DNA from: Oikopleura dioica
Lineage: Eukaryota; Chordata; Appendicularia; Copelata; Oikopleuridae
Assembly: GCA_907165135.1 (NCBI GenBank)
Contig: OU015566.1
Location: 3,412,501 to 3,476,500 of the forward strand
Reading direction: 5' to 3'
DNA length: 64,000 nt
Part shown: piece by piece, positions 44,441 to 56,797 of the stretch
How positions within the stretch are numbered: the stretch's first letter is position 1
How the letters are laid out: every line of letters starts with the position of its first letter
The notes under the pieces: model-generated
Databases searched by the model: none
The model's input: the letters and a program-made list of their open reading frames with translations, nothing else
What the model was told of the DNA's origin: nothing
Program-made: the position numbers and the translations under genes

Positions 44441-44644
44441 TCGGCAGGTTTCGACCCCAGTCCAGGGCAAAGATATGCGAGTTCGTTTCGAAGCCTCAGG
44501 CATTTTATTACATTTTAGTCTTATAATTTTATTTTAACGAATTTAAAAGAATCCTGAAAAGCATTAATCATCATCATTAGCGTAAAAGGTAATTTTCTAT
44601 TTCCTTTCCTTACTGCACTGTACCATTTTAGACAGTAGAAAAGA

Positions 44645-46777
44645 ATGAGGCGTGAAATAAAATGTTTGTTCAAGAGAGCAATGTTTGGGACTTTTGTCTT
44701 TGAGCTCTATCTGAGCCTGCCTCACTTCATTAAATTTAATAATCGTGCCATCTTAAAACTTGAACAAGCAAAATCGAAAAAATCAGCAGATTTGAGAAAC
44801 ATCAACTTTGAACTCAGAGAAAATTACAGAATGAGGAAGAAACTACCAGAGGAAGCGATTATAGTTTTGTCGCAATTGGGAGCGATGCTGTATGCTTTCA
44901 TCACTGTTTTTCCCGTTTTTGGACACGTAAGCCTCTTTTTTCTTGAGTTTTCTAAAATATGTTTTCGACTCAAAAAGGCTTAATTTTGACATAAAAATGA
45001 GCTTTCTTAAAAAAATTGACTAATAAGCCGCTAAAATTTAGCTTTTTTTCTGATTTTTTAAAAATTTCAGCTTGTTCCGGAAATCAACTGTATTAATAAC
45101 TCGTCTGATCCCTGTAAATGCGAAGAAAAAGACCTCAATTTCAATTTTTCTTCCGTTCAGCCTTCAGGAAATTTGTTCGGAAACGACCATAAATCAGACG
45201 ATAAACTTTTCTTTTCACAACGAAATGGCTTCTTGCCAGGATTTTTATTGCTTTTTCCCCGCTTTTGAACTTGAAAAAAGACTTTTTCATCGACGAGTGG
45301 AATTCTTTGGCGACAGAATTGAAGCTCGTCTGCGAGAAAGACAGCCACAATGCGGTCATGATCTCTTTAGGAAAGTTGTTACGTAACTTCTCACTTTTCT
45401 AGCGCTAGTTATATAATTATCAATTGACGCCCCCTGACAACTTTGGAAAGGAACTTTTGGAGAAATCACGTCTATCTTTCTTTCAGGCTATATTTCGGAC
45501 ACCTTCGGACGGCGAAAATCATTGTTGTTTTATAACTGCATCTTTTTTGCTTCCATCGCGCTGCAGTTTGTTGGCCAAGGATTGGTCTTTTTCTCAGCGG
45601 CGCGGTTTTTTATTCATTTCAGGAAAAAGGGGTCAATGTTTTTTTTCAATTTTTTATCGAAAATTTTTCCGGAAAGACCCGGACAAGTGGAATAGCATTG
45701 ATGCTACTAGCCGTTTTGTATGGATCTGAAATGGCGGAGAACCAAAATTTCGCATACATCATTTGGGCACTGTATTATTACTCCGGGACGGCGATGGCTT
45801 CTGTTGTTGCTTATTTTCTTCCAGATTGGAGAGCGCAAATGGCTGTCAACTTGACTTTATCCGCAATTTATTTCATCTTGTAAGATCAGTTCATAACTCA
45901 GATCTTTAAAAATTTAAGCTTGTTTCTGATTCCAGAATCGTCCGTTTTCAAAGCAAGCCGAGCAAGGGCCGAAGAAAAGCCAAAGTTTTACGATACCAGA
46001 CCAAATCGATTCTATTTCCTGAGCATTTGTATTCTTAGGTAAACTCTTTTTCGACAATCACCCCGTCATTTCTTTTAGTTTTTCAATGTTCGCCTGCAAC
46101 TTCATCTATTTCGGCCTCCTCTGGAACGGCGGCTCCCTCTCTCCGAACCCCTATCTCAACGTCTTCTACCTCGGCCTTCTTGGAACAATCGGAGCTCTTC
46201 TTCAAAAACCCCTGCTCAACATTTTCTCCTCGATAAAAATCGTGGCCTTCTCTTTCTACGCCTGTTCCGGGGTCATTTTCCTTGCACTCATTATTGGCGA
46301 TGACTGGTGGACATCGATTCTCTGCTTTTTCGGGTTCTTTTGGATTTGCCTGACGTATATTAATGCGTACGATGCTGCTGCTACTTTTCCGGTTAATAAT
46401 CGCTCGATTTCTTGCAGCATCTGGAACGGATTAAAGACAAAATTCGACCATTTTTAAATTCTAAAATGGTCAAAAAATGGTTCAAAAATGATGAAAAAAT
46501 CCGCAAAAAAAGCTCTCTTTTAGCCAGATCAGCAATTTTGACACCCCCTTTTATGAAATATTTATCCCCGAAAATGCAGCTTGGAACTCTCGTCATCATC
46601 AGCGCCGCTTCAGCTTCTATTTATCTGATTCTTCCGCGAATTCCCCCTGAAATGCCGTTTTTCACGATGGCAGAAGCGAACAAGGTTTATGAAGAAACAT
46701 ATTTTTCTGGCGCAAGATATGAGAAAGGAAAAGAGAAGAAGGAGGATCTCCAGCAAATTTTCCTTGAAACTGCCTGA
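44645..46777 (+). CDS. SLC22-like organic ion transporter (MFS)
   Basis: Recognised exons: 44645-44926, 45071-45239, 45281-45370, 45487-45622, 45688-45879, 45936-46022, then 46,079 on to the stop at 46,775-46,777. Signature blocks are DEWNSLATELKLVCEKD, GYISDTFGRRKSLLF (the MFS loop 2-3 motif) and LWNGGSLSPNPYLNVFYLG, in the order found in SLC22 carriers. The first extracellular loop holds NNSSDPCKC. Three introns (45240-45280, 45371-45486, 45623-45687) close in frame only as GA-AG, and the one at 46,023 only as GC-AG. The junction near 46,400-46,530 is unresolved. Expected role: plasma-membrane transport of organic cations or anions. Confidence 0.75.
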
Positions 46778-46835
46778 TTATTTCATGTTTTTTTTTAATA
46801 AAGCAATCGATTATAAATACATAAATACAAAAAAT

Positions 46836-48158
46836 TCATCCTTCGCAATTGTATTTGACAGGACAGTACTCCCATCTCACGTCTGGATCCGTGGTATAAC
46901 ACCATGCTCCACCAGCGTCCCCATCGTGGTCGGAGCAAAAGTTGTGCGACGAGTTCTCAGGCGCAGATTTTGGACGGTGCGGTTTTCGAGCGTCCCAGCG
47001 CTGGCAATCGAGACCGGAGATGGTTTGACTTAGTCGGTTTTCTTGCTTCAGGGAGTATTCGCCGATTTGGCCGGGGAAACAGTCTTCTTGTTTTAAGGGT
47101 GGCTCGCCGTTTTCATCGCATTTTGGGATCGAGCAATATTCAAAACGGACCTTTGAATTCTTTATTATTAGAAAGAAATCGGATTCTTTACCTCAGGATC
47201 GACTGTATAACACCAAGGACCTTGTTTATCCCCATCTGGGTTTCGACAAAAACTGTGTCCTTCCCCAAGATCAACTGGCTGATATTTGGGAATGTGAGGA
47301 AAACCAACGTTCCATTGCTGACATGCTCGGCCGGTTTTCGTGACATTGACTGTCCCAGAATAGCGGAAATCAGGTGACCAGCAGGATCGACGAGAGCTGA
47401 TCGGTACGTTTGGATTGATGACTGGGACGGCTCGGGGAATGTCGTAAAGGATTTTTTCTGGTGGCTCGTTGGTTAGGGTCGTGGGGATCTCGGTTGTGAT
47501 GGAAGTCGTGGTCGTTGTTGTTGATGATATTGTCGTTTCTTTTGCCATTTTTGTCGTTGTTGTTGTCGTCGTTGTTGTTGTGCTTGTTGTTGCTGGGGAA
47601 GTTGTTGTTATTGTCTTTTGTTCTGTTGTTTTCAATCCAGCAAGCTGCTCATTTGAAATAAGGGCTGCTCGAAGAGCTTCTCTTCTCTCAGTCGTGTGTC
47701 TTAAAGTCAAATTTGAAAAAACTCATTGAAAAAATGATGCCTGAAAATTTTCAATTCAACAAAAAACAGAAATTAAAACAAAAAACGGGGCCGAGATTAA
47801 ACCTGATGGTACTGAAGGGAGTGGTTTCAGTTCGCCAAGTTGTCGTTGATGTTGTTTCAATAGATGTTGTTGTTGGCAATACCTCATCATAGTTGTCAAC
47901 TGGATAGCTTGTTGGAATCACTGGTCGTTGCTCCTAAAATACGAGATTGGTTTTGAAGAAAGGTTTTGAAAATTTTTTTATTACTTTTCGAGGAAAATAA
48001 TTGTCAAGACTCAAATCTTCGAAGATTTCGTTTTCTTCTGTTGTTTCAAAGCTCTCTGTTGTTGTAATTTCTGTTGTCGTTTCTATTTCTGGTTCTTTTG
48101 GCCGCTTTTTGCAAGCAAAAGAGACCTGAAGAATTGATAAAAGCTTTATAAGTTTCAT
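46836..48158 (-). CDS. Secreted two-kringle protein with mucin-like linker
   Basis: Four exons (48158-47985, 47933-47803, 47699-47192, 47150-46836) close in phase and give 375 residues. A signal peptide (MKLIKLLSILQVSFA) and a long Thr-rich low-complexity linker precede two kringles. The first has GRACQQWNVGFPHIP, FCRNPDGDKQGPWCYT and EYCSIPKC. The second has LDCQRWDARKPHRP, FCSDHDGDAGGAWCYT and YCPVKYNC. No protease domain follows. Kringles bind proteins, lipids or lysine side chains. The 3' end is about 60 bases from that of the convergent transporter gene. Confidence 0.85.
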
Positions 48159-48456
48159 TTTAGTTTGTGTCACAAACTTTCTTACTTCAAGAGTTTTTCA
48201 AGTAACAAGTGTATATTTGGCGCCACCAGAACGTGCACGAGTTAATTTGCGTGTATTTTGAGTGAGTCACGTTGTTGAGATAAGCTACACTTATAATTGC
48301 ATGGCAACATAAATAAAGTAAATGAAACATAATTCTGCCTTTTATAAAAAAATCGTTTTTTGAATGAAAAAGGCTCCAAGGCGCTATTACTCTTTAAAAT
48401 AAAAGGTTAATTGATCTGATTTTTTACTGCTAAAATATTTTTACCTGAGACTACAG

Positions 48457-49990
48457 ATGGCGGTCCTTAGCTCATTTGAAAGTAAAAGTCGTTCATTTAT
48501 ATTCAAGAATACCAGTGAGCCGAAAATTGTCTCCAGAATGCTTTGTGAGAAAGAAATGATTGAAGGCAATTTTGAGGATCAAGATCTCTTCTGTCATTCA
48601 TCGCCAATGAGAAATTTTTTTGTAAAAATTGGTTTTTGGACGATTATTGGTTTCCTCCTCGGCGAGAGCTTCAAAATTCAAGGAAGAAAAATCAAAAAAA
48701 AATTTTCCGATGAAGAAATTTTTCGAGAAATCGAGAAACTGCAGAGACATATTCATCTCGTTGATCAAGCGAGATTTTCATTCGAAGATCTGAGAGAATC
48801 AAGCGGACAGATTCATTTTGCCGTTTTGAATGTTCATACTCAATGGGAAAAACGATGCCATTTCGAAGGCCCTCTCGTCATCAAGACGAACTCGCTTGTC
48901 CACAATTTAGTGAAGAATTATCCAAATAAGACGCGAACAGTTACCGTTCTGTATGGAACAAACAGTTTGATAACCAAGGGAGAAAGCTCAGAATATCACG
49001 TCAAGGTATTTTAGAAATTATTCGAGTCCATCCTAAATTTTTTTAAGAAATTGGAGAAATTCGCGTTCCTAAAAGAAGAAGAAGCGCTTGATCGAAAAAT
49101 AAGAGAGAAAGCTGAAGAAAAAATTTTGAATATCATTCTCCCAGTCAAAGGAAGAGGCGATGCATTATCGAGATTTCTCGTTAATTTCGAAGAAATGAGG
49201 AAAAGTCTGAAGCTGAAAATGACGATTGCTGTGCATGAGGAAACGATGGTTTCGACGAAAAATTTTCTTGAAGAAAAATATTTATCGTTGCTAGAATCAG
49301 GCATTTTACAAGTTGTTCCCTGTTTTCAAAAGCCTTTTAGTCGCGCAGGAAATGTTTCTTTATCAGACTAATTTTATGTTAATCAAATAAGGAGCATCTT
49401 GAAAGAATGTGTATCTAATGGAATCGAAGCTCTAGAATCATCTGATCTCTTCTTCATCTGCGATGTCGATCTTATTCTGAGCGAAAACGCAATCCAAATC
49501 GTGAAAAGTTTCACTGGCGAAAATCGAATTTTCTTCCCAATCATCTTCAGGTTCAATGGCTTCGATGAAACAATAATGATTTTCTAGTGAGTATGAAAAA
49601 TCTTTTGAAGAAAAAATAGCAATCGCGGAGAATCAAGGCTACTGGAGATCGACTGCTTATGGAATGGTCGCGATGACGAAAAAGACTTATCTTGAGACCC
49701 CTGGTTTCAATTTGAATCTGACTGGATGGGGAGGAGAAGATGTTCTTTTTGCCGAAGAAATTCTCAAATCAAAGGTTTATTATAAAGATTGACCTCTATG
49801 ACAAATTCTTAAGATCGATTTTTTCCGAGGAAATGTGGAAAACATCATTCACCCGTGGCACCCAAAACACTGCTCATTGTCGAACCAGAAACATTCGGCA
49901 AGCTGTTTAGCTGTCAGAGCTTTGAACAAGATTTCGTCAAGAAATCTTCTTAAGAATTTTTATCACAGCTCATTTGCAAATCAAAAATAA
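48457..49990 (+). CDS. Type II membrane glycosyltransferase, chondroitin GalNAc-transferase-like (copy B)
   Basis: Exons 48457-49005, 49048-49353, 49392-49550, 49588-49774 and 49814-49990. It carries the same blocks as copy A: an anchor (IGFWTIIGFLLG), HTQWEKRCHFEGPLVIKTN, PFSRAGN, FFICDVDLIL (DxD) and GWGGEDVLFAEE. It lacks copy A's intron at 40,736-40,775. The 49,353/49,392 junction does not preserve frame with GT-AG sites, whereas copy A reads through the equivalent stretch with a Lys-rich insert. Either the splice is unusual, a base is missing, or the copy is damaged. Copies A and B are far closer to each other than to any family I can name. Confidence 0.7.
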
Positions 49991-50094
49991 CGATAAAAAA
50001 AGAGTGTTTTTTATTTGAAATTGTAAGATCTGAACTCGCGAGTGCTATAGGTTTTAGCATTTCCGCGAAAGAAGATTCAGGGAGAATTTTTTTC

Positions 50095-50935
50095 TTAGCA
50101 CACATCTTCGTATCTGCAGACGATACCGAGGGGACCATCACAAGAAACGTCGTTCCAATTGCTATTTGGATTCGCCTGGACACAGTTCTCCATCCCGTCA
50201 GCGTTGTTGGGCTCGAATTGGTCCCAGCTAGTAAATGGGAGATCTTTTCGTTTCAAGTCTTTGAATTTTCTGCCATTTTTTGTTCGCTTCATTCCAAGCC
50301 AGTCGGATCGATCAAGACCATCGCGAGCAGATTTAAAATCGTCAAATTCTTCCTGAAATAGAATTATTCGACTTTCGGCGAAAAATATGGCTTAAACTAA
50401 CCATTGTCTCGAAATGAGCAAGTTCTCCACCAGTTAGCCGACAGATTTTTTTAGCCAAATTCCAAGTGGTTTTGACATTTGTCGGAAAAGATTCGAATCG
50501 TGCGCATTTCTTCGGAAGATTCGTGCCGAATGTGCGGACTACCAAGTCTTTGACCTCGAAGTCAGACTCAACAGTTTTGAAGGTCTGAGATCCAAGGAAA
50601 AAATCTATAGGTAGATTTTCGATGTTCTCCCCGAGTCCCTCGGAAACAAGAACTGCTCTGTAAATTCCATCAATTTCTGTTCTCTTGTAAATTTTACCGT
50701 CTTCACCAAACCACTACGAAGTCGTGAATTCGGGAACAATTGTCAATACCGATCTCACCTGATTAACAGTTATTTCCATAAATTCACCATCCGTGCAATC
50801 ATTGAAGATGTAATCATCAACCTCATTTTTCGGGTTCACGAACTCTTCATTGATGTAAGTTTTGTCATTGTAGTAGTCCAATGGCCACACCACACCCTGA
50901 TACATTCCTCCTGACACTGCTCTTATACCAAGAGC
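50095..50935 (-). CDS. Secreted C-type lectin domain protein (tandem family, copy 1)
   Basis: Exons about 50935-50759, 50713-50402 and 50352-50095. Exons 1-2 share the family N-terminal region (DCTDGEFMEITVNQ; SQTFKTVESDFEVKDL). The C-terminal part is a C-type lectin domain: WNLAKKICRLTGGELAHF, then FEPNNADGMENC with the EPN sugar-binding triad and SNWNDVSC with WND. EPN predicts mannose/GlcNAc-type specificity if it binds calcium. At the 5' end, the position where copies 2 and 3 have the signal-peptide coding sequence holds an in-frame TAA and no ATG. The start must be in another exon or is lost. Confidence 0.7.
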
Positions 50936-51033
50936 ACGGCTGGAGATGATATACGACCATGAACTTGTATGGGATTAGAATCTATACTCAGTGAAATTAT
51001 ATCAAAACTTAATATCAATAATGCTATTGAAAG

Positions 51034-52340
51034 CTAAAGAATATAAATCCCAGTCCTTCTCAATTTACTAAATTTTGAAAAATTGCACTCGACCTTGACT
51101 TTCACCTCGTATTCGCTTGAAGATCTCGCTGGGCAGGCTGTTTGAAACTCTTTTGAGTCAATCGCTACAACAGGCGTGCTTCCGATCAAAGTTTCTTCGC
51201 AAGTTGCATCCCGAACCGGTGGGGTCTAGAAAAATGATAAAAAGGAAGTGATAATTGTTCTTTACCATAGCAGGCGGAGGAACTTCTCCAAACGATCGAA
51301 TTTCCAGGTCTTTGACCAGAAAATCGGAGTCAACAGTTTTGAACGTTTTTCCACCAAGAACGAATCGGACATCTTCTTCTTCTTTGTCCTCAGGAAGTCC
51401 ATCGGAAACCATTACAGCCCTCCAAATTCCATCGACTTCCGCTCTCCTGTATATTTTGTTGTTTTCGCCGAACCACTATATTTGATTTGAAAAATTTTTC
51501 ATTGAAAGGAGTTTAGATGAATGTAAATAACATTCTCGGGGCAAAATCCTAACCCTCAGGTTTCTTGTCCTTATGTGAGAGCCCGTGCTCTGAGGATTCG
51601 AATGGTATATAGTTCTGGGGCTGACTCATCGGTAATGACGTCATTTTGGATAGTGAAGGGCCGTATGGGGTTAACCTATAGCTACCGCTAATTTTTAATT
51701 GAATATAGGAACCTATATTGATTTTGGGCTCATTCGAAAGTGCAGCTCGAAATCTACTAGCGGGCCTACAAATCTGGGTCAACCAACCGGTTTTCAATTT
51801 TTGACCACGTGGTTAGGTGGCTCTAGAATTTTTTCCCCTGGGAATTTTTCCTCCCGCATGATCCCCGCTCGTAGATCTCGACCTGCTCTTTCGAATGAGC
51901 CCAAAATCTGCATACTTTTATCAGCAAACTTAAAAGTTACAGGTGTCGGTTGTTTTCAACCAATCACAGAGACCCTATGACGTCATTTCTGATGACTAAG
52001 ACCCAAAACCTATACCATTCGACTCCCCAGATCACGGGCTTTTAGATGAGCACAAAAAACATGGGGGTCTGGATTTGGTCCCGAGAATGTCATTTTCATT
52101 CATCTTTACCTGATTAACAGTGATTTCCATGAACTCTCCATCTGTGCAATCATCGAAGAGAAAGTCGTCATCATTATTAGGGTTATCATATTCTTCATTA
52201 ATATAGAATTCGTCATTCTGCCAATCTACTGGCCAAACAACACCCTGGTATTGTCTTCCGGAAACTGCTCTCAAAGAAAATGCATTGCTGCTAAGAATAA
52301 ATGACCAGGAACTTGCAAGGGATAAGAATACGAGTTTCAT
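51034..52340 (-). CDS. Secreted protein, tandem family copy 2
   Basis: Exons 52340-52110, 51475-51266 and 51225-51034 close in frame (210 residues). A signal peptide (MKLVFLSLASSWSFIL) is followed by the conserved YQGVVWPVDWQNDEFYINEE and DCTDGEFMEITVNQ, then GGKTFKTVDSDFLVKDLEIR. The last exon encodes TPPVRDATCEETLIGSTPV with EFQTACPARS instead of a lectin domain. Intron 1 is enlarged by a foldback element. Confidence 0.7.
51532..52092. mobile_element. Foldback element in intron of copy 2
   Basis: Arms of about 95 bases: ACATTCTCGGGGCAAAATCC at the left, GGTCCCGAGAATGT at the right. Both continue through AGCCCGTG(C/A)TCTG and CGAATGGTATA. Internal shorter inverted pieces include GCTCATTCGAAAG/CTTTCGAATGAGC, reminiscent of the 85-2,330 element. 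Confidence 0.7.
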
Positions 52341-52405
52341 TAAAAACGTCAAAAGAGACTTTCATCTAAAAAAATCGTCTCTTTTGAGAAAAAAACAAGC
52401 GTTAT

Positions 52406-53109
52406 TCATATCCCTTTCCTTCCAACTGCTAGAACTTTTGCGAAATTGCATTCGACTTTAGCTTTGATTTCGTATTCGTCAGCAGATTTTACGCCACAAA
52501 CAGTACTGAACTCCTTTGAGTCAATCGCTGGTACTGGCGTGCTTCCGATTAAAATTTCCGAGCAAGTTGCCTCTCGAATCGGCGGGGTCTAGAAAAATAC
52601 TTAAACAGGAACAGATTATTGTTGTTTACCATCGCAGGAGGAGGAACTTCTCCAAACGATCGAATTTCTAGGTCTTTGACCAGAAAATCGGTGTCAACAG
52701 TTTTGAATGTTTTTCCACCAAGAACGAATCGGAGAGCCTCGTCCTCTTTGTCCTCAGGAAGTCCATCGGAAACCATTACAGCCCTCAAAATTCCATCGAT
52801 TTCCGCTCTCCTGTAAATTTTGTTGTTCTCGCCGAACCACTAGATTTGATTTTATAAACACTCATGAAAAAAAAATACCTGATTAACGGTTATTTCCATG
52901 AACTCTCCATCTGTGCAATCATCGAAGAGAAAGTCATCATCATTATTCGGGTTATCATACTCTTCGACAATATGAAATTCGTCATTTCGCCAATCTACTG
53001 GCATAACAACACCCTGGTATCTTCTTCCTGAAATTGCTCTCAGAGAAAACGCTCTGCTGCTCAGAATATATGACCATTTACTTGTAAGGGACGAGACTAA
53101 CATTTCCAT
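52406..53109 (-). CDS. Secreted protein, tandem family copy 3
   Basis: Exons 53109-52879, 52839-52630 and 52588-52406 close in frame (207 residues). It is closest to copy 2: the first exon is the same length (231) and so is the second (210). The signal-like N-terminus is MEMLVSSLTSKWSYIL. The C-terminal block TPPIREATCSEILIGSTPV ends with Cys-containing VCGVKSADEYEIKAKVEC. No lectin domain. Function unknown. Confidence 0.7.
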
Positions 53110-53175
53110 TAAAATATTTAAAAGAGACGTCCTCTCAACAATAATCGTCTCTTTTGATGAAAACGAAGCGATAAT

Positions 53176-53534
53176 TCATATCCCTTTCCTTCCAAGTGCG
53201 GCGAGTTTTGCGGAACTGCATTCGACTTTCACTTTTAACTCATATTCTTGCGCAGTTTTTACGCCACAAACAGTATCGAACTCCTTTGAGTCAATCGCTG
53301 TTACTGGCGTACTGCCAATTAAAATTTCCTTGCAAGTTGCCGTCCGAATCGGTGGAGTCTAGTTAATAAATTTATTAAAAAAAAAAATTTTTCTTTACCC
53401 ATTCTGGTTGTTCGACAAATGATCGTTGGGGAGATGTCTGAATGGTTAAAATAATTGAAGTTATAAATTTTATCTCTTCTTACCAAGGACTCGCCACGTG
53501 AGAAGTCAAGAAGGAAAAAAAGTAAATTCTTCAT
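53176..53534 (-). CDS. Short secreted protein, tandem family copy 4 (reduced)
   Basis: Exons 53534-53484, 53437-53399 and 53358-53176 close in frame and give 90 residues. A hydrophobic leader (MKNLLFFLLDFS) and a 13-residue linker exon lead straight to the family C-terminal block (TPPIRTATCKEILIGSTPV, VCGVKTAQEYELKVKVEC). The two large N-terminal exons of copies 2 and 3 are missing. The intact splice signals suggest a functional mini-gene rather than debris. Confidence 0.6.
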
Positions 53535-53619
53535 CCTAAGTGCAAAGGGTCTGCTACTGACAATCAGAAGAGAAGATTTCGTATTTATAGGAGTAGGATC
53601 GGGGATAGAGAGCAATTCA

Positions 53620-54600
53620 AATGGGTAAAATACGCCATCAAGTATAGCGCGCCCCGCCGCAGACTACGTCATATGCATCAAAAGTTCTAATCTTTATTAC
53701 AGTGAAATCTCAGAATTCGCGAAACCGAAATTTTTGCAATCATTCTCAAAAAGCTATTCCGGCGAAACTTCTCCGGAGAGAGTGCGCCAAGTCGATGATG
53801 AAAAAGTCTTTTTCGAGAAAGAGCTTTTTTCGCGATTTTTGGGCTTATCATCTCTCGAAAGACGCGAAAGTCGCGAAAATGATGTGAGAAAATAATTATT
53901 GCGCATATTTTTTTCTTTAGTACGCGTATTAACAATTAAACTAAAAAAATCCAAATTATTTTTCTCTCCTCGACAAGGGAAAAATCTCTGGATAAACTTC
54001 AATTCAACTTGGATTCTTTTTTTTATTGTTACAAATAAAAAATTGTGCAGTAGTTCCGCAAGGAGGGAGAATCTTATCAGTATACGTCGCTAATTAAGGC
54101 TCTTAAAAAAGCTCTTGAGTCGCTTAAACGATTTAGGCTAAACCTCGTCTCTTTAATCTTTAAAATTATCTTATCATCTAAATTGACTTTTCGAAGAAAC
54201 TTTTAGATAGCATCAAACTCGCGATACGATACATAACTATTAAATACATACGTCGCATTCAAAAGTTCAGATAGATATTTTGAAAGAAGCGGTTAACCGG
54301 AAAACTCAGCAGCGGTTTCGGATTAACTCCCCTGCCCGCAACTTACTTAAACCTCCAAGAAAATTCAGCAATACGGTTTTCAAAATAAGGGGAATTCTGA
54401 AGTAGGCGCAGCGAAATACGGCTGTATCATTTTATTTATAATCTTTGATTAATAATCAGTAAAAATAATTTATTGAGTCTTCTGTCTTCCGCGGAACTAA
54501 AGAAAAATTAACGACCGTATTAATTAAATTTTACTTACAGTATTCATCGACTCAAAGTTCCCGCCCCACTTGCAGAGGTGCAAAAATGCTTTTCTCGGAA
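53620..54600. other. Non-coding interval
   Basis: Nothing supported; AT-rich with scattered short open frames. Confidence 0.4.
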
Positions 54601-54616
54601 AAATAGCTTGGCAAAA

Positions 54617-56331
54617 CTAAAAGATAGAAATCAGCTCTAGAATATTTTCAATCGGATTTACATCAAGTGCAGTTAGCCGTCCGGGAAGAAGAACCTTATC
54701 AGCGTCAGTTTCGATCGCTTTGACAATGTCGTCAATGACAGATTGCGGCTCTAGAATCGCAGAAACCAGCGGTCGATTTGCTTGGAAACCGTCGAAGAAA
54801 CCGGTGTTGATGGCGTAGGGGCAGATCCAGGAGACCTTGATGTCTTTGTTGTCCCGAAACATTTCCATCGAAAGAGTCTGAAATTTTTGGTTTCAATTTC
54901 TAGCGCAAGAAACGAGCTCTTACGTCAGCAAAATGAGCAGCAGCAGCTTTACTGGCGCAGTAATCGGTCAGACCAGGAACGGCGAAATATCCAGCGGCAG
55001 AGGCGATAGAAACTAGAAAAAAGGGAATGAAGTTTTTCAGTTCAAGATTTCTCGCTTACCAATATGTCCCTTGTTCTTCTCCATCATTTTGGGCAAGAAC
55101 GCCTTGGTCGTCCAAAAGTGCGAAATCGCGTTGACCTCAAAAGTCTTCAAAATCATCCTGTCGTCCGAGTCGATCAAGCTCTTTCCTCCAACAACACCTG
55201 CGTTGTTCACCAAGATCGTCACATCTCCGGCGACTTTGACGGATTCCTTTGCGACGGCGTAGACCTCTTCTCGGTTGCTGACGTCGCATTTGAAGGCGAA
55301 GGCTTTTCCGCCAGAGTTGTTGATTTCGTTGACGGTTTCAATGTTTCCCTTGACATTGACATCCCAGCAAATGACTGTCACTCCCTTAGCAGCGAGTTGT
55401 TTTGAAACTCCTGCTCCTAGGCCACTTCCAGCGCCTTAGTTTTGAATCAAAATTTAGGATCATCTATTTTGTATTGATTTTAGCCAATTTGGAGAATGCG
55501 CGCGAATTTCAAATTCGAAATTCAAGCAAAATTACGAATTTCAAATTTCAATATTTTTTTTGTAATTATTTTAAGGGATTTCTTAATGAAGAAACTCTAG
55601 TACAGAAATTAATTTTCATAAGGGGAAACACCTTGAAAAGACGGGCTGAAAACATTGATACTCGCGAAAAACCCCATTTTGGGCCATTTTCAAAATCGAA
55701 CTTGTTTTTCCTGCTCTTAGATAGAGCCCTAAATCAATAATAACTGTCTTCCTTGATCCCTGATCTACAATCTCTAGTACAGGCATGTGATTCCGTCAAG
55801 GATTGTAGAATTTTTCTTAACAAGATGTTTTTTAACTGATTTTTGCCATTTTTTTGACTTTCTTTGCTCTCTAGCGCCTGTAAGTGGTTAGATATTTTAT
55901 CAAATCTATTTTTTTCTAATTCAGTTTTCTCCAAGCTTTCTAAAGAGCCCTTATTCATCTGATGATGTCGACTTTGAAAAGTCGAAAATATTGCAAATTT
56001 TTTCTAAGTAAAATTTTTCGTTAAAATAAGGCATTTTCAAAGCTGTGTCACGACTTACCACGTGACGGACTTCCTTTGACATAATATATGAAAATGATCG
56101 CCAGACAACGGAGATTCCAAAAATATATCACATAAAAGCTCTCGATGATATTTTTCAAATCGGGAGGGGATCCCTTAAGGAAAAATTATTTTTGATGAAA
56201 ATACCTGTAACAAGTGCAACTTCTCCGTCCAAAGATTTTCTAGGGCTCGGGAGCGGAAAAAGCAAAATAGACTTGACAATTTCATAAAAACACAAAATCA
56301 GCGGTTTCAAATCGTTTTCCCAAGAAATCAT
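54617..56331 (-). CDS. Short-chain dehydrogenase/reductase, SDR16C-like
   Basis: Four exons (56331-56205, 55434-55060, 55012-54924, 54877-54617) close in phase and give 283 residues. An N-terminal hydrophobic stretch (LILCFYEIVKSILLFPL) precedes the Rossmann motif GAGSGLG (43-49), NNAGVVGG, catalytic Ser172 and Y185-C-A-S-K189. The sequence VNAISHFWTTKAFLP and the membrane-anchored N-terminus place it with RDH10/DHRS3/HSD17B11-type enzymes, which act on retinoids or steroids at the ER or lipid droplets using NAD(P). Substrate unknown. Intron 1 is long for the locus (770 bases). Confidence 0.85.
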
Positions 56332-56429
56332 TACTGCTCTCTTTTCTTATATTTTTTTTACGAGAATGAGATTTTGGACTTGATGAATTTTTATTTGACT
56401 AGAGGGTCGGTTACGTAACTTGATCGGCT

Positions 56430-56738
56430 TCAGAAGGCATGGTCGAGAGATTTTGGCAGAAAGAGGAGAAAAATTATGTAAACAAAAATGCACCACTCGA
56501 TCACTTGAACAACTGCGATGGTTAATGCTCGTTTCGGGGATCCTCGGGCCATTCTAGGGCATGATTCATGAAAATCTTCTTTTAGCAGAGAAACAATGTA
56601 CCTTTGGACCTGTTGAATTTTGGCTTGGCTTTCATAGTATGTGTTTGTTATTAAAATCGAGGCTCGTTTTGATGCTTTTTTGATCTTCTCCGGAATATCT
56701 CCTGGTAATTGAAATTGCTTGACTCTAAGTTGGCTCAT
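56430..56738 (-). CDS. Small C-terminally anchored membrane protein
   Basis: A single uninterrupted frame of 102 codons starting at an ATG (MSQLRVKQFQLPGDIPEKIK) with a C-terminal hydrophobic segment (ALTIAVVQVIEWCIFVYIIF) and a short tail. Composition is protein-like, with an amphipathic middle. No family recognised; a tail-anchored ER or mitochondrial protein is possible. It lies head to tail with the SDR gene and about 100 bases from it. Confidence 0.5.
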   Translation of the reverse strand: MSQLRVKQFQLPGDIPEKIKKASKRASILITNTYYESQAKIQQVQRYIVSLLKEDFHESCPRMARGSPKRALTIAVVQVIEWCIFVYIIFLLFLPKSLDHAF

Positions 56739-56797
56739 TTTTTTTATTTTGAATCATTTCCTGTCCTTTTCAAGAGGTTTTGCTTGATACCTTACCT

